This document shows, piece by piece, positions 11,901 through 22,946 of a stretch of DNA of 64,000 nucleotides. Position numbers and translations under genes: made by a program. A model generated the notes under the pieces. It ran no database searches, was not told the DNA's origin, and worked only from the letters and a program-made list of their open reading frames with translations. Origin of the DNA: Apostichopus japonicus (Eukaryota; Echinodermata; Holothuroidea; Aspidochirotida; Stichopodidae); assembly GCF_037975245.1 (NCBI RefSeq), contig NC_092564.1, forward strand, positions 27,696,984 to 27,760,983, read 5' to 3'. Within the stretch, counting starts at the first letter, position 1; each line of letters opens with the position of its first letter.

Positions 11901-14900
11901 GGTTTGTTGGAATCTGGTTCTGGAATACAATGATTGTAGACCTCACTCCATCTCTTACCTGTCTCCAAACTACATTTGCACTTTTTCCATCTACCTACGT
12001 ACAGGTTATGGGAAGTTTACCGTAAATGTAACTAGCTGTTTAAAGACATTGGTGGGTTATTTTAGTGTTCATTTATCAGCCATTACAATGATACAAAAGA
12101 GTCTCGCTTATCGTTTCTTAGCTGTTGTTTTTTCTATTTCGTTCTAGAAAGAGCCAAATTCTGCCATCGGTGGACCCTACATTGCAGCCCATCTCAGAAG
12201 ACAAGACTATGCCAGGAACAATCGCAAGGATGTCCCGTCCTTGCAGAATGCTGCAGAACACTTAAAGAAACTCTTGAAGAAGCACAAATTAAAGAAACTA
12301 TTTATTTCTACAGATGCTCCAAAGTTTGGTGAGTACAGAATCAATGGAACAATACTTCAATAAAGTAATCTTGAGCTGATATCACTCCTTCAAGGAACTT
12401 TGGAGTGCATATCATTGCTCAAAGCCTAATATTCGTTAGCCCTTTATTAGTTAGCCCTATTGTCATTTGTTTGTTCTGTGACCGACGTTTGCAATATTTG
12501 GAATGTTCAAGAAGTTAAAGTATATTGCCAAGTGAGCAGTTTTCTCAAACATCTGACAACATTGTTCCAAGTAATAAAGTAGTTGAAGTAGCCTGGTCAT
12601 TATTACTCTAGTGTTACTGTAACATATTCTTTGAAGAAGAAAAAAACTTTCTGCTTACAAAATAATTCAAAACACAGAGCTGGTTCAAAGTGAAGCAACT
12701 TCATGGAGGATGCACAAAGTCAATATCCTTCAATATTAATTGGCATGATCGTAGGAAATCTCAAGGCATTTCAAGTATATTTGTCGACGGTGCCTTGTGA
12801 ATACACAAAGACTGTGATTGGGTGAAACCATTCCTGAAGCTTTGAATTAGTAAAATACTGAGATAGAGTTATTGATGTGAAAGAAATTGAGAAAAGATAC
12901 AGAGATTTCTCAATTGGAATTATTTATGTCTGGCAGATAGCTGACTATGAAGTCTGTCTACAAGTTAGGGCAATGTAATTAACGATCTGTGTATTAATTA
13001 CAGTGTATTGTGCCATAATTATGCATATTTCTCTGTGATACGTTCCTTATAGTTTGATATTATTTGTCTCATTATTTATCTCGATAAATAACACAAAGGC
13101 AACTTTATTTTTACATTTTTTTTTTATAATTTTAATTTCACTTTGTTAGAAATAAAGGAACTTAAAGATCATCTAACAGGATATGAGGTCTACAACTATG
13201 TGCCACCAAAAGCCGTACTTGAAAACTTTATGGATGGAGGTGTAGCTATCATAGACCAGTGGATCTGTGCCCATGCAAGGTATGCTTTTCTTGGCTTAAA
13301 GGCATTGAAGACTCGCCCCAAACCGTGTGCCGGGCTCTGAAAAAATAAACTTTCTGTTGCTTGCAAGTGAAGTTTTCTGCTTGTCGCTACAAAATGCAGA
13401 CAGTGATGAAACTTGATACCTTGTTATCTTTAGCTGGACCTGAGATGTCCATGGCTGTATCGTTTGTACATTGGGTATTGACCGCAGCTATATGTACTGA
13501 CTGTACACTAGTGTCTAATTACCAACGGTAGCAAGCTGTGTGTGTATTTCCTGGGATCGATGGTGGTGTCTAACACTTCTGTTACACCTCATTCGAAACT
13601 AGGTCAGATTACTGGCATGAGACATTTCTTTGTGCACTAGACTTCACACCCTTATGCATGCACTGAAAGTTGTATCTTTCAAAACCCGCCTCCCTTAGCT
13701 GTTTTTGTAATGTAGACAGGATCAAAATAGCTCTGTTTGTGTGTTGTATCATTGTGGCTCTCCAGCCATACATACATGTACAAAATCGACACAGGCCCCC
13801 TGTCATTAGATCCATTCTAGTTTTACATGACTTGATCTGCTGCTGTCTATGGGCCCCTGCAGATTACTATGATATCAAAGAGTTAATCACTAATAGCACA
13901 ATAATATTTGTTGGTTTTTATTGAAGAGGAGATCTTTTGAATTGTATTCCCAAAAGCCAAGCTAACTGTTTATGAGCAGCTTAATTTGATTTATCTTAAT
14001 GCATGTTGTTTCATTCGGCGAAACTTGACGAGTGGAACCCATGAACCAGTAAACCCACGCAGCACGCAGCACGTTAGTGCTTTATTTCAGAGATCTTTAA
14101 ACATTAAGGATCACGCATGTTAGGTTGATGTGACAATGCCATTCGTTGAATTGCTGGAGAGCCTCATTATGCCAGTTACAATTGTGTGTAGTGATTGGTT
14201 AAAGTGTTATCAATGAATTACATGATTTACTGTGTCTCCTTGCTTACCTGTCCTCTAACACAAGTCAATGCAAAGCAACAAAGGAACACCTTCAACCACT
14301 GTTTCTTCTAAATCGTGAACTGTGATACCATAGTGCATACAAAGTGATATTTTTATTCCCTCACATTCTGTATATTGAAGTATAAATCCACACAGACTAT
14401 TTCCTTCTTTAAGATTTCCTCAATTAGCTTTTAGCTGACTGGAACAGGCCTGGATCTGGGTCTTCTTTCTAACCATCAATTAAACTGCGCGAAGATTTCT
14501 TTTCATCCCTGATATTCATGATTTTTTTGATAGTTGAATACATAACATTTTATTTTTTTTGAACCATAAGTGGAACAAAAGTCCCTTTGTCTCTATCCCA
14601 ATTTGGATCCATTCATTTAGGTTGACCTTGGTTTTAATGCACTCAATCAATACAACATTGTTGGGTTAATGGATAAATGATTTGAAAGAACAGTACATCC
14701 ATAGTAGACAAGAAACTAAATGAAATGTCCAAAACATGAACAGTACCAAAAATAAATAATATTGATTTGGTTAGAAACAGGCAATTTATGAAACATCTGA
14801 CTCAGTATGTCAGGCTAAAAATTATTATTATAATCTTGAAAATGTATTATTAATGAAGATATAACCCTTAAAATCTTAAACAACACAGTAGGCAAACTAC

Positions 14901-15254
14901 TGTAGAGTATCTCATTAGGAAGGAACTATAATAGCCTGCTAATGTTGCAACATAGTCAGTGAAATATTTCATATGTCAGGATCTCTAGAAATGGAAGAAG
15001 AAAGACAATTAATAAACATAAAAGTTACTTAACCTTTGGTCTGTATTACTTAGTGATCTCTTTCTGTTAAACTTCCAATTCTTTTTAACTTTGACAGGTA
15101 TTTTATCGGAACCGGAACGTCTACTTTCTCTTTCCGGATCCACGAAGAGAGACAGATTCTTGGGTTTGACCCCAAGATGACCTACAATAGATTCTGTGGA
15201 GACGGGGAATCCGATTCCTGCGATCAACCGACCGTGTGGAATATACAATGGTGA
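5894..15254 (+). CDS. POFUT2: GDP-fucose protein O-fucosyltransferase 2 (C-terminal half, 5' part outside window)
   Basis: POFUT2 is the ER enzyme that transfers fucose from GDP-fucose to Ser/Thr in thrombospondin type 1 repeats. Visible coding exons are 5894-5960 or alternatively 6777-6843, then 9910-10035, 12148-12328, 13150-13279 and 15098-15254 (stop TGA 15252-15254). All have GT-AG borders and the phases agree. Together they give 219 residues, about half of the roughly 430-aa family length. The three fucosyltransferase motifs are all present: HLRRQD (GDP-fucose phosphate-binding Arg, exon 12148), STDAPK (end of the same exon), and [11 protein letters not shown] (last exon). The C-terminal Cys residues of the family (NRFCG, CDQPT) are kept. 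The [16 protein letters not shown] block in exon 13150 is diagnostic for POFUT2 against POFUT1. A candidate polyadenylation signal AATAAA is at 15787-15792. The N-terminal exons, including the catalytic Glu region, are not in the window. The family call is near certain; the exons seen are intact. Confidence 0.93.
6777..6843 (+). CDS. POFUT2: POFUT2 alternative exon B (mutually exclusive with exon A)
   Basis: This is a 67-nt exon after acceptor CAACCAG and before donor GTGAGT, 816 nt downstream of exon A. It encodes blocks [16 protein letters not shown] and DYWR, closer to the usual animal POFUT2 sequence. If both exons were joined, exon B would be read in another frame and meet a TGA at its fifth codon. 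If both were skipped, the next exon would reach a TAA about 20 codons in. Only single use is productive. Confidence 0.88.
7545..7680 (+). repeat. Dispersed repeat, copy 1 (second copy at 26211-26340)
   Basis: This stretch reads as a diverged direct copy of 26211-26340. Shared words include GTATGAATAT, AAGGTTAGGA, TTTGAAGCATGATAT and TTTAGAGAGGTATTAGCAT. The family is unknown; no TIR or coding frame is evident. Confidence 0.75.
7788..7953. mobile_element. 166-bp palindromic MITE with 32-bp perfect terminal inverted repeats
   Basis: The arms 7788-7819 and 7922-7953 are perfect reverse complements (GGGGTTAATCAACGG... inward to ...GTTACTC). Further imperfect pairing continues inward (GGATTAATGCA against TGCATTAATC), around a GC-rich core. 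The flanking words TGAATG and CATTCA extend the symmetry outward. It is a non-autonomous foldback/MITE with no coding capacity, inserted in a POFUT2 intron. A clear target-site duplication was not found. Confidence 0.85.
8058..8079 (+). repeat. 22-bp fragment shared with the neighbouring MITE
   Basis: Bases 8058-8079 are identical to 7808-7829 inside the left arm and core of the MITE about 250 bp upstream. What follows (ACCACGGTCAGCTGACC) differs. It may be the remnant of a second, related element. Confidence 0.6.
11121..11245. repeat. Hairpin repeat with 42-bp inverted arms (GGCCTGACGTTTTGATCC family)
   Basis: Arms 11121-11162 and 11204-11245 are reverse complements with one mismatch. Each arm contains GTTGGCCTGACG and an ATCCT-GCT-AGGAT mini-hairpin. 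The word TAACATTACCTAGTG occurs both at 11109-11123 and at 11317-11331, which could be a 15-bp target duplication around a 193-bp insert. The arm resembles the widespread animal repeat ending in GGATCGAAACGTCAGGC that I associate with Penelope-like elements; that attribution is inference. Confidence 0.75.
13291..13652 (+). repeat. Dispersed repeat in POFUT2 intron (inverted copy in UBE2Z intron 1)
   Basis: This starts just inside the intron with CTTAAAGGCATTGAAGACT and matches the reverse complement of 32558-32947 along most of its length. Shared blocks include CCTTGTTATCTTT, GACTGTACACTAGTGTC, GGGATCGATGGTGGTGTC and GAAACTAGGTCAGATTA. The two copies differ by small indels, one of them about 24 bp. 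I see no coding frame or TIR, so the class is unknown. Confidence 0.85.
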
Positions 15255-16370
15255 TACCCTTTGCAACTTCATCTACGTTTACCAATAATTTACAGGTTTG
15301 CTATGGGCACAAAAAAAGGTCACTTTAATATTGAGCATCTGTTTGTAAGATTCAACAGTTGAATATTAACTGAAACGAAACCAAGTCAACAAGAAACGTC
15401 CACATACTTTTTATAAAACCTTCCATTTATTTTTTGATAAATACTTTTATTAACAAAGTTATGCAAATCTTCCATCTGGGGAGCTGAAGGGGGAGCCAAA
15501 ACCTCTCTTCTCAAGACATCTTTCCTTTCAGTGCTGTTTACTAATCCATCAACTTGTTTGGATAATTTCAGCAGAAATAGGCATGCCCTGATTTCTGGAA
15601 ATGCTGATAAGATCTTGAAATTAAAAGTTTGGTACAACAATATCCAGCCAACCAATTTCAAAGTTTCAGTTTATACGAAAAGAACTAGTCAAGTTTGCTG
15701 GGTATAGACTCCACATGTAATTTCTAGTTGATGTTTCATTTATATTCATGTAGTTATCTATTATTTTATTTAGTAGAATTGAGAAAAATAAATTGCTAAT
15801 AACACTTAAATATAAAAGAAATATAAAAAAATATTTAAAGGGAGCAATTTTAGAACTTAAAGTTAGCAGGTAACCCAGTCATCATCATCGTTACCATGTG
15901 TAATAGAAATGCTAATGCAGCCATTAATAATTGCAAATCAAAGCCGCACCTCACGCTAACGAAGAACAGCTTCCGCTAATTAACATTAACTTCCATTGGT
16001 TAAATATCAAAGTTGAATGGGTCATATCAGGATATGCCATTTTCAATTTTTATCACTTTAGTATTTGTCAGTGGTCACATTACCGTGAAATAACAATGGT
16101 AAACTATAGTGATTGAGAGATTTATGCAATTTGTTCTTGACAATATGACAAAATGCATTGCATACAAAACTTTGTAAATTTTACCAAAATTATAATGTAT
16201 AAAATTTGTTTGCCATTTTCACAAAACCTCAAGGCAACATTTCTACCCCAAAGAACTCAGGATGTAAACTACAAAGGAAACAGAAAAGTAATTTCCAAAA
16301 ATATAAACAAACCAATAACAACTACTACTCAAAAAGGTATCTGACATCTATCCAATGTAATTTTGAAATG

Positions 16371-16757
16371 TTCATAGGGGATTGGTGCTTAGCTGTTGCC
16401 AGGTGATTAATTCTCCATTGGATTAGTAAACTTAATTTCTAATTTCACACAAAAAGAACAACACAAAAGTCAGGGGACTTTGGTTTTTCCAAAGTTCCTT
16501 TTCATGGTGCCTTTAGAAGTTTTAGTTACCTTTCCCTTTGTTATCCTCTTCTTAGAATGAATTTTTCATAGGGGATTGGTGCTTAGCTGTGTCCAGGTGC
16601 TTAATTCTCCATTGGATTAGTAAACGTAATTTCTACTCTCACACATAAAGAACAACACAAAAGTTTAGGGGACTTTTCGTTTTTCCAAAGTGAAATGTCA
16701 CGGTGCCTTTAGAAGTTAAAGTTATCTTTCCCTTTGGTTATCCTCTTCTTAGTTTAG
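16371..16757. repeat. Tandem duplication, two diverged 194-bp units
   Basis: Unit 1 (16371-16564) and unit 2 (16565-16757) both run from TTCATAGGGGATTGG to ATCCTCTTCTTAG. Shared words include TCTCCATTGGATTAGTAAAC, AAGAACAACACAAAAG and GGTGCCTTTAGAAGTT. They differ by scattered substitutions. No coding role is visible. Confidence 0.9.
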
Positions 16758-18970
16758 TGATGAGTGTTAAACATTCGCTGCTACAGAAATGAAATGATTA
16801 GTTAGGTTACGCCATAAACTAAACTAATATGCCAGCAACATTACAAAATGCTATCTCTGGCAAAAGATGACAAACGTACAGAATAGATGAAAATTTTCAA
16901 ATTCCAATGATAATGGCTCTGGTTTTTTATTTTCAAGATATCAGTTTTTGTATCTCATACATCATCGGTTCATGGTTGGCGTTTGTTTCTCCTTTAGTTG
17001 CTGTTTGAGGGAGTTGTTCTTTGTGTGAATTGAAATTACCAACGGTAATGATGATCACTGGGTTCTTTTGTCCTTAAATGGACAATCGTGAATAAAACCA
17101 CCAGCTAATGTAGATTTTGTACCTCATTTATATTTATATACGTTTGTAGGTTTTTGATTGTTACTATCCACCTAACATGATTTTACGATTACATCAAAAA
17201 ATGTCACAATGATTATTCTCACTTTCATTTTATCCCATTAGGTTGTAAGTGTAAGTTCACTTTGTAAGTTCACTTTGTCCTGGAAGACAATCTGAAAAGT
17301 GTAATTATTTATGACAATATATGTGTATGGACAGTTAAGTGGGAAGAAACTGGACAGAAAAGAGGCTGGATATTTTTTTTAACCAATGTTCAAAGAGACA
17401 ACATTGGTTATCATTCATGATGAATTTTTTAAAAAGTTTAAAAAGTATAAAAAAGATGATATTTATAACTTTTACTGTACATGGAGCAACTCAGCCGATT
17501 GTCAGGGTATACTTATGAAGGAACTGCCAGTGCCTGCCTTCTGTATGTAGTTATTACTGTATTACTACTTTTTAATATTTATGTGTACTTATTTTTTATT
17601 GTTAAACTAATGAAACTATGCGACTGATATTTGGTGCTGTCTATGATGCTACAGCCCCTGAGTGGTTATTTTGTATTACACCTTGTTTAGTTGTAGGAGC
17701 ATTAATTTTTCCACCATTTATACAAAGGGAACACAAGAGACTCATTTTATACTAGCTTAGATTGATTAATTTTAGTGTATTATTGTAGTCCTATTATTGG
17801 TTAGTCTTTGAGTAGCCCCTTTCCACATATACATTTATGTCTTATAGTATGTCTGCATATGGAGAGGATATTTCTGTGAGTGGCTCATGAAGAAAAATAT
17901 AACAAGACTTAATCTCAGTATCCATTCCTAGGATTCCAAAAGGGGACTTACTTGTAAAGACATATATCTCAAGCTTAAAAACAAAGTCCTCAAACAAGGA
18001 GTCACTGTAATTCATTTCACTTTTTTTTTTATGTCTTTGCACACAGCACATTAATTAGAGCCTTTGATAGTGCCTCCTTGCAGCTCCTATAATGTACTGT
18101 ATTGAGACTATTGAGTATATTGTAGGTAAATTTAAGGAACAACTCCTAGGATGTGATTATAAAAGATCATTCGTGTTGAAAATGAATGGTGATAAATTGT
18201 AAAGTGGAAATGAATTTTTATAGTAGCCTGTTGAGGTGAAGCATTGGAGAACAATGTTGAGCTGCAAGAAAGACTTAAAGCAGCTCTTTGAGTTGAGTAT
18301 GCTCAAGTTTGGAATGTCACTCATTACTGCCAGCTACTTAAGAATGAGTAGTCCAATTGCATTTCCAAAATATGAAGAAGCACTTGAGAACATTAAATTT
18401 TACCAATTAAGCAGTTACATCTAATTATTACTAATAATGATCAAGTTTTTGGATGATGATTGCAGAAGATCAAATTAAATTCATTTATTACTTGACACTT
18501 CAGCCCCTTAGATGTCTCAAGTAAGATTGCATGTTTCTAATGTCACAACATTAATGTTAGTGATGACATAATGCAATGGAATTTACAGTATTAATACTCT
18601 CTCTGTTCTTTCAAAATGTATTAAATGGTTTATCAAGTAAATGTTTTTGTTTGTTGGGCACAGGTTGTTGACTACTAAGCATTCCATCAGTAAACTCTTC
18701 AATTTTATATGCTAACATCAGTGGCTTAACTAACAAGGCTGTCACAACTGGTTGTGCCCGGGCCCAAGGGGGGACCCGTGTGCGAAGGACAGGAAAATAT
18801 GACCGCAAAATTGGCTGAACACAAGTTTTACAAACAGAATATTTTCTTATGTCTTAAAAACTGTTCAGTGCAGTTGTTAAAGTTCTGAGAGTACCATATC
18901 TAGGAGTCTAGAGGTACCAAATATCAAACCAATTCACCAAACCTAAATTTTTACTATAAAATTTTACTAT

Positions 18971-19024
18971 ATGGACTCACCTTGAGAGTCCATTTATATG
19001 GACTCACCTTGAGAGTCCATTTCT
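18971..19024. repeat. Two tandem 27-bp units, each a perfect short hairpin
   Basis: The unit is ATGGACTC, ACCTTGA, GAGTCCAT, then four bases; it occurs at 18971 and again at 18998. Each unit has an 8-bp stem with a 7-base loop, and the first 23 bases are identical in both copies. Confidence 0.85.
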
Positions 19025-19856
19025 ATTGGTGCACTGCAGTAAGGTTCTTACTTGCTATGCCACTGGCTGACATAACTTCAGTCTTACAAAAACATTTTCT
19101 GGTTCAAGTCATTCATTTAACAGTCTGTTTTCAACAATCAGATGTTAATGTATCACATCATGTATTATGATTATGTAGTAACCATGGCACAAAGTACTGA
19201 CAGTGTACCTAAAATAACCACTAATTTTATGATGCTTTACTTTGTGTTTTGAGTTCAATACACTGTGGGCATTGCATGCTCTTTATAGCTGGATAAAAAA
19301 GACAAGACACTTTGGTAACGTTTCTTGCATTTGTTTACACTTGTATTTCTATTTTTTTATTTTTTGCTTACAATTTTGAAGGGTCTAATGGGCAATGATG
19401 CATATATTATTATCAAATTGTCATATGAATTGTCTACAAATGCAATGAATGATGTATACAACATAAAATATAATTAATCACATTTGCATAGATAATAACT
19501 TTTCATTTATCATTAAAGTAGGGATGGTGATGTCATGGTGATAACAACTATTACATATAAATAGGATTATAACATCACATGTTACTTGTATTTTGTGTCT
19601 TAAATACTGTTCGGTACAGTTCTTAAAGTTCTCTCCCTGTCCTCAACAGAGAAAGCATGAGATGCAACTTATTACTGATAAATAGGGTTATTAAGCATGT
19701 AACATTTGTAAGACCGATATGCATGCATGGTGATACAACAGTGTTTGTATCTACACACTGGTTTAGTTAAAAATGTAAGAACAATACATGTTTGCTGAAA
19801 AGTTTTCATCTCTGTTATAAAATACTGTTGGCATATTATTGTGTAAATAACACCAT

Positions 19857-19862
19857 TTTATT
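19857..19862 (-). terminator. Candidate polyadenylation signal of the Ctr-like gene
   Basis: TTTATT on the + strand reads AATAAA on the minus strand, 229 bp past the stop codon. It is the nearest canonical signal I noticed downstream of that gene. Confidence 0.35.
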
Positions 19863-20090
19863 GAGAGATAGAGGGGATATTAAGTGGATATTTGTACAGT
19901 TTTGTGTCGTAAGGTAGATAGCGTTTGTGTGATCACCATGTGTAAAGTTAACCAACGTTTTGACGGAATGTTTTGCTACTGGTAGAACATTGCTTTGCTT
20001 CTGACAGAACATTTTACTGCTTGGATGTACTGGTCAGTTTATAGTTTTCTGTAGGGTTTTGTTTTATGATCTTGGCACTAGAAGCCTATG

Positions 20091-22757
20091 CTATCGGTTA
20101 ATTGCAGCACATATCAGACCAAAGAAAATTGCTTTGATCAAGTCTAAACCAAATATCTCAATCGTAGCAGTAAAGCCATAAAGAGTCAGAATGCTTTTTA
20201 AGTTCTCCACGCAGAGAGAACTTACACAAAACGAACTCAAAGCTAGCGAACAACAATTCAATGCTATCAAAACCACATGAATTGTTTTGTAGAGACAAGT
20301 AATCTTGTTGCAGTTCTGGTAATGAAACAAGTTTGTTGAATTGGTCATTCTCGAATGGGGTTGATCGATGGATATGGCATCGCTTCCTTCTACAGAATTA
20401 CAATTAGAATGGGAAGATTTTAAGTTATCAGCTGAGACGCTATCTTCGACATCTGAGAATGGATTTGCTAAAAGGTTAATCAGATCATTTTGCAGGTCTT
20501 CAGGCAGACTACTTCTGGATGAAGAACCGTGAGAATTTTGAACAGTTTTATTCATGTTGTTATTTTTATTCCTACTATGATATCTCTTATGGACGTCTGC
20601 AGCTGTATTCCACATATCTTCGTTGGACACCGTCGCTGTTGAAGACTTCATTATGGGCAACTTCTTAGCCATACCTTTGAAGATGGAACTGTGCACTACG
20701 TCTGGAATCTCTCCAGTCTCATAAACAGTGGACTCTCTAAACCAGGAGGGTTGTACTGGCTCGTCAAGTAGGGAAGAACTCATAGTCACATAAGTAAACG
20801 TTTCACTCACGACCTGCTTACGAGTCTCGGTAAAGTTTGTGCTGCGCCTTCTTTGGTCATTGGTATTCCGTAAATTGCTCATGCAGCCCACTTCACTATC
20901 AGCCGTCTCGCTACCATCCGAACACGAACTTGAAGAAGAACTCCCTAGAAGGTTGGAGAACCAGTACCTTAATCGATGCAAAATTGACAAGTCCTTCGCT
21001 TGTGGATAAACCAAAGTAACGCCGTGGTTGAGTTGCTTCCTCATTTTCGGTTTTTGACTCTCATCGAATTTATCAGATCGTGGTAGTGGACTAAGCTCGA
21101 GTTCCATAACGTGCTTGAGCTGCGGATTCGGTAGTATTAAACAAGTCTCTGGAGTACTGACATTCGCAACACTTGCTGGAACATTTTCGTAGGAATGTAA
21201 CGAAGTTTCCTTTGACACACTCTCTTGACTGGCATCGTCAGAACTTAAGGACAGTGATCGTATTACCGCTTTTGCCATGTCTCTGAAGTTATCGATCCAG
21301 ACTTTTCCCCGGACTATAACCGCTCTCTTAACTTGGGTTCCTTTGGTGAGGACGTCCCGATATCTGACTGGTCTTGTACTGCTTGTGACTGACGCAGTGT
21401 CTTCCATGTTACTGGGCGAATGACAGTCACCGCGAGCAAATTGTCCATCATCCGGGCCATCTGCATATAGAGCAATATTTTGTTGAACACATTTTGGGGG
21501 ATGAAAGACTTTATCGTTGCCATCAAACTGCTTGTAGGAACCACTAGAGACATTTTTCGACATCTCATTCACTGGGTTATCTTGCAGAAATGAACTTGTA
21601 ATCCGGTCCTGGTACATGGTTGGTTGGCTTAAAGAACCGGCGTTATCACGGTCTGACTTATGAGAACGGACCTCGGTTGTGTTTTTCTCTGCTGACGGCA
21701 TTTTAGCAGCTAGTTCTTCATCTTGTAGGCTGATACTCGACACTGAAGGGAGATGACCTGCAGCACAGGAGCTATTCCGATTGGCGCCTTTGTACCTGGA
21801 GCGTCTGCAGTCTTTTTTACACCTTGAGCGCGTGTCCTGTGGGAAGCCATCAGTACTTTGTTCTAGAGGATCTGACGCATTGACCGTACGGTTAAGAGAA
21901 TCCTTTTCTTGGTCTTCCAAGTTTTGCAGAGTGAGTAAGACGGTTGAAGGACTTGGGGATGAAGATTGATCTGTTGCTGGTAGGCTCTCTTCCGATGATT
22001 GGGACTCAGTCTTCGAGGATGTAATCTTCAAGTCTGCATTGTCGATAATTTCTGCGTAAATGTGTTCTCTTCTCTTATAAGGAATAAAAGAAACAACTGC
22101 TTTCCCTGCAGAAGAGTTTGACAATTGCTCTCCACTTATAGATGGTTCACGGTGATCGTCTCCTATAGGCATATGCTCATGTTCTCTAGTACTAGTGTCA
22201 GTTTCGTTTTCTCTTCGCTTAGAAGCTTTAGAACAATTGGTACGTGAAATACCAAGATAACGATCAACAGTACTTCGTAAATTATACGAAGACGATAACG
22301 CAACCGGGCAAGTCGATTCCAATTTGTTTGCACCTAATGTATTCAGTTTATTTTTCAGTTCTTCTATCACATGTCTAAATGTTACTTCATTGTCAAATTG
22401 GACTTTTGGTCTAGCCGCACTGGTTTCATCAGGCTTGTTGAAAGTGCCATCGCGTGTCGTGACCTCGTCGTGTGTTTGCAGTTTATTTCGTCGTACATAA
22501 CACGCATGAAGTTGTTTGATCGTTCTGAGAAATACCTCGAATAGTGTAGACACAAAGAAGGCTAATAATGCTGATGCACACGACAGGTAAATATCGTTAC
22601 CCGTAACGTCTAATCCCCAGAAAGACAGTTTAACCGTGTTGAAAGAGTCGCGAAATGGCATCATCTGTTCAGGAATATATACTTTAAGTAGTAGTAGAAC
22701 TGACAAGGGAAGCAGTATCTTAAGAATCAAAATCATGGCATGGTCTATATTGTTCAT
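20091..22757 (-). CDS. Large Ser-rich membrane protein with Ctr/SLC31-like ends (intronless)
   Basis: The intact frame ends at 20091. It is open back to 22985, but a TATA box and CRE-like sites lie at 22947-22985, so I place the start at Met 22757 (sequence MNNIDHAM), giving 888 aa. Residues 8-25 form a hydrophobic signal peptide or anchor, followed by EQMMPF, then VKLSFWGLDV and a second hydrophobic segment (about 54-80) ending LFEVFLRTIK. This layout resembles the N-terminus and TM1 of Ctr copper transporters (Met cluster, VELLFSGL, FYEGLK). About 740 hydrophilic residues follow, rich in Ser, Asp and Glu, with a KVQF (PP1 RVxF-type) motif and a poly-Ser tract. Two more hydrophobic segments (from residue 824) close the protein, where Ctr TM2 and TM3 would be. 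The MxxxM copper-pore motif of Ctr TM2 is absent, so copper transport is doubtful. It could be an unrelated lineage-specific membrane protein; the reading frame itself is certain, the family assignment tentative. Confidence 0.75.
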   Translation of the reverse strand: MNNIDHAMILILKILLPLSVLLLLKVYIPEQMMPFRDSFNTVKLSFWGLDVTGNDIYLSCASALLAFFVSTLFEVFLRTIKQLHACYVRRNKLQTHDEVTTRDGTFNKPDETSAARPKVQFDNEVTFRHVIEELKNKLNTLGANKLESTCPVALSSSYNLRSTVDRYLGISRTNCSKASKRRENETDTSTREHEHMPIGDDHREPSISGEQLSNSSAGKAVVSFIPYKRREHIYAEIIDNADLKITSSKTESQSSEESLPATDQSSSPSPSTVLLTLQNLEDQEKDSLNRTVNASDPLEQSTDGFPQDTRSRCKKDCRRSRYKGANRNSSCAAGHLPSVSSISLQDEELAAKMPSAEKNTTEVRSHKSDRDNAGSLSQPTMYQDRITSSFLQDNPVNEMSKNVSSGSYKQFDGNDKVFHPPKCVQQNIALYADGPDDGQFARGDCHSPSNMEDTASVTSSTRPVRYRDVLTKGTQVKRAVIVRGKVWIDNFRDMAKAVIRSLSLSSDDASQESVSKETSLHSYENVPASVANVSTPETCLILPNPQLKHVMELELSPLPRSDKFDESQKPKMRKQLNHGVTLVYPQAKDLSILHRLRYWFSNLLGSSSSSSCSDGSETADSEVGCMSNLRNTNDQRRRSTNFTETRKQVVSETFTYVTMSSSLLDEPVQPSWFRESTVYETGEIPDVVHSSIFKGMAKKLPIMKSSTATVSNEDMWNTAADVHKRYHSRNKNNNMNKTVQNSHGSSSRSSLPEDLQNDLINLLANPFSDVEDSVSADNLKSSHSNCNSVEGSDAISIDQPHSRMTNSTNLFHYQNCNKITCLYKTIHVVLIALNCCSLALSSFCVSSLCVENLKSILTLYGFTATIEIFGLDLIKAIFFGLICAAINR

Positions 22758-22946
22758 CCCTCTGGATCGTCTCTGGCAGAAGAACGGTGATGTCAAAGAC
22801 CAGTGGTCTCGGAGAAATAGGGAGATGGATGCCTTCAATTTATTCAGCAAGATGAAAAGAGTCGATGCCAAGAAGGAACTTGATCTCTGCAGGCGGATGA
22901 ATATCACACGATAGTCGGACAGCGTTCCATCCGCCGTCGAATTTAA

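Larger units (their letters stand above)
10036..15097 (+). other. POFUT2 introns between the constitutive exons
   Basis: The introns are 10036-12147, 12329-13149 and 13280-15097. They contain the 42-bp-arm hairpin at 11121-11245 and the long dispersed repeat at 13291-13652. Otherwise they are featureless AT-rich DNA. Open frames that run out of exon 13150 into the following repeat are read-through and are not real. Confidence 0.7.
15255..20090. other. Intergenic spacer between POFUT2 and the Ctr-like gene
   Basis: No gene is seen. The first 0.5 kb is probably POFUT2 3' UTR. The rest contains a 194-bp tandem duplication (16371-16757), tandem 27-bp hairpins (18971-19024), a GC-rich MITE-like fragment around 18717-18790 (AGTGGCTTAACTA...GGGCCCAAGGGGGG), and the probable 3' UTR of the minus-strand gene next to 20090. 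Confidence 0.6.

Noticed and set aside
13280-13340. Extension of the POFUT2 exon frame past 13279
   Set aside because: The extension runs through a GTATGC donor into a dispersed repeat; the splice to 15098 restores the family sequence.
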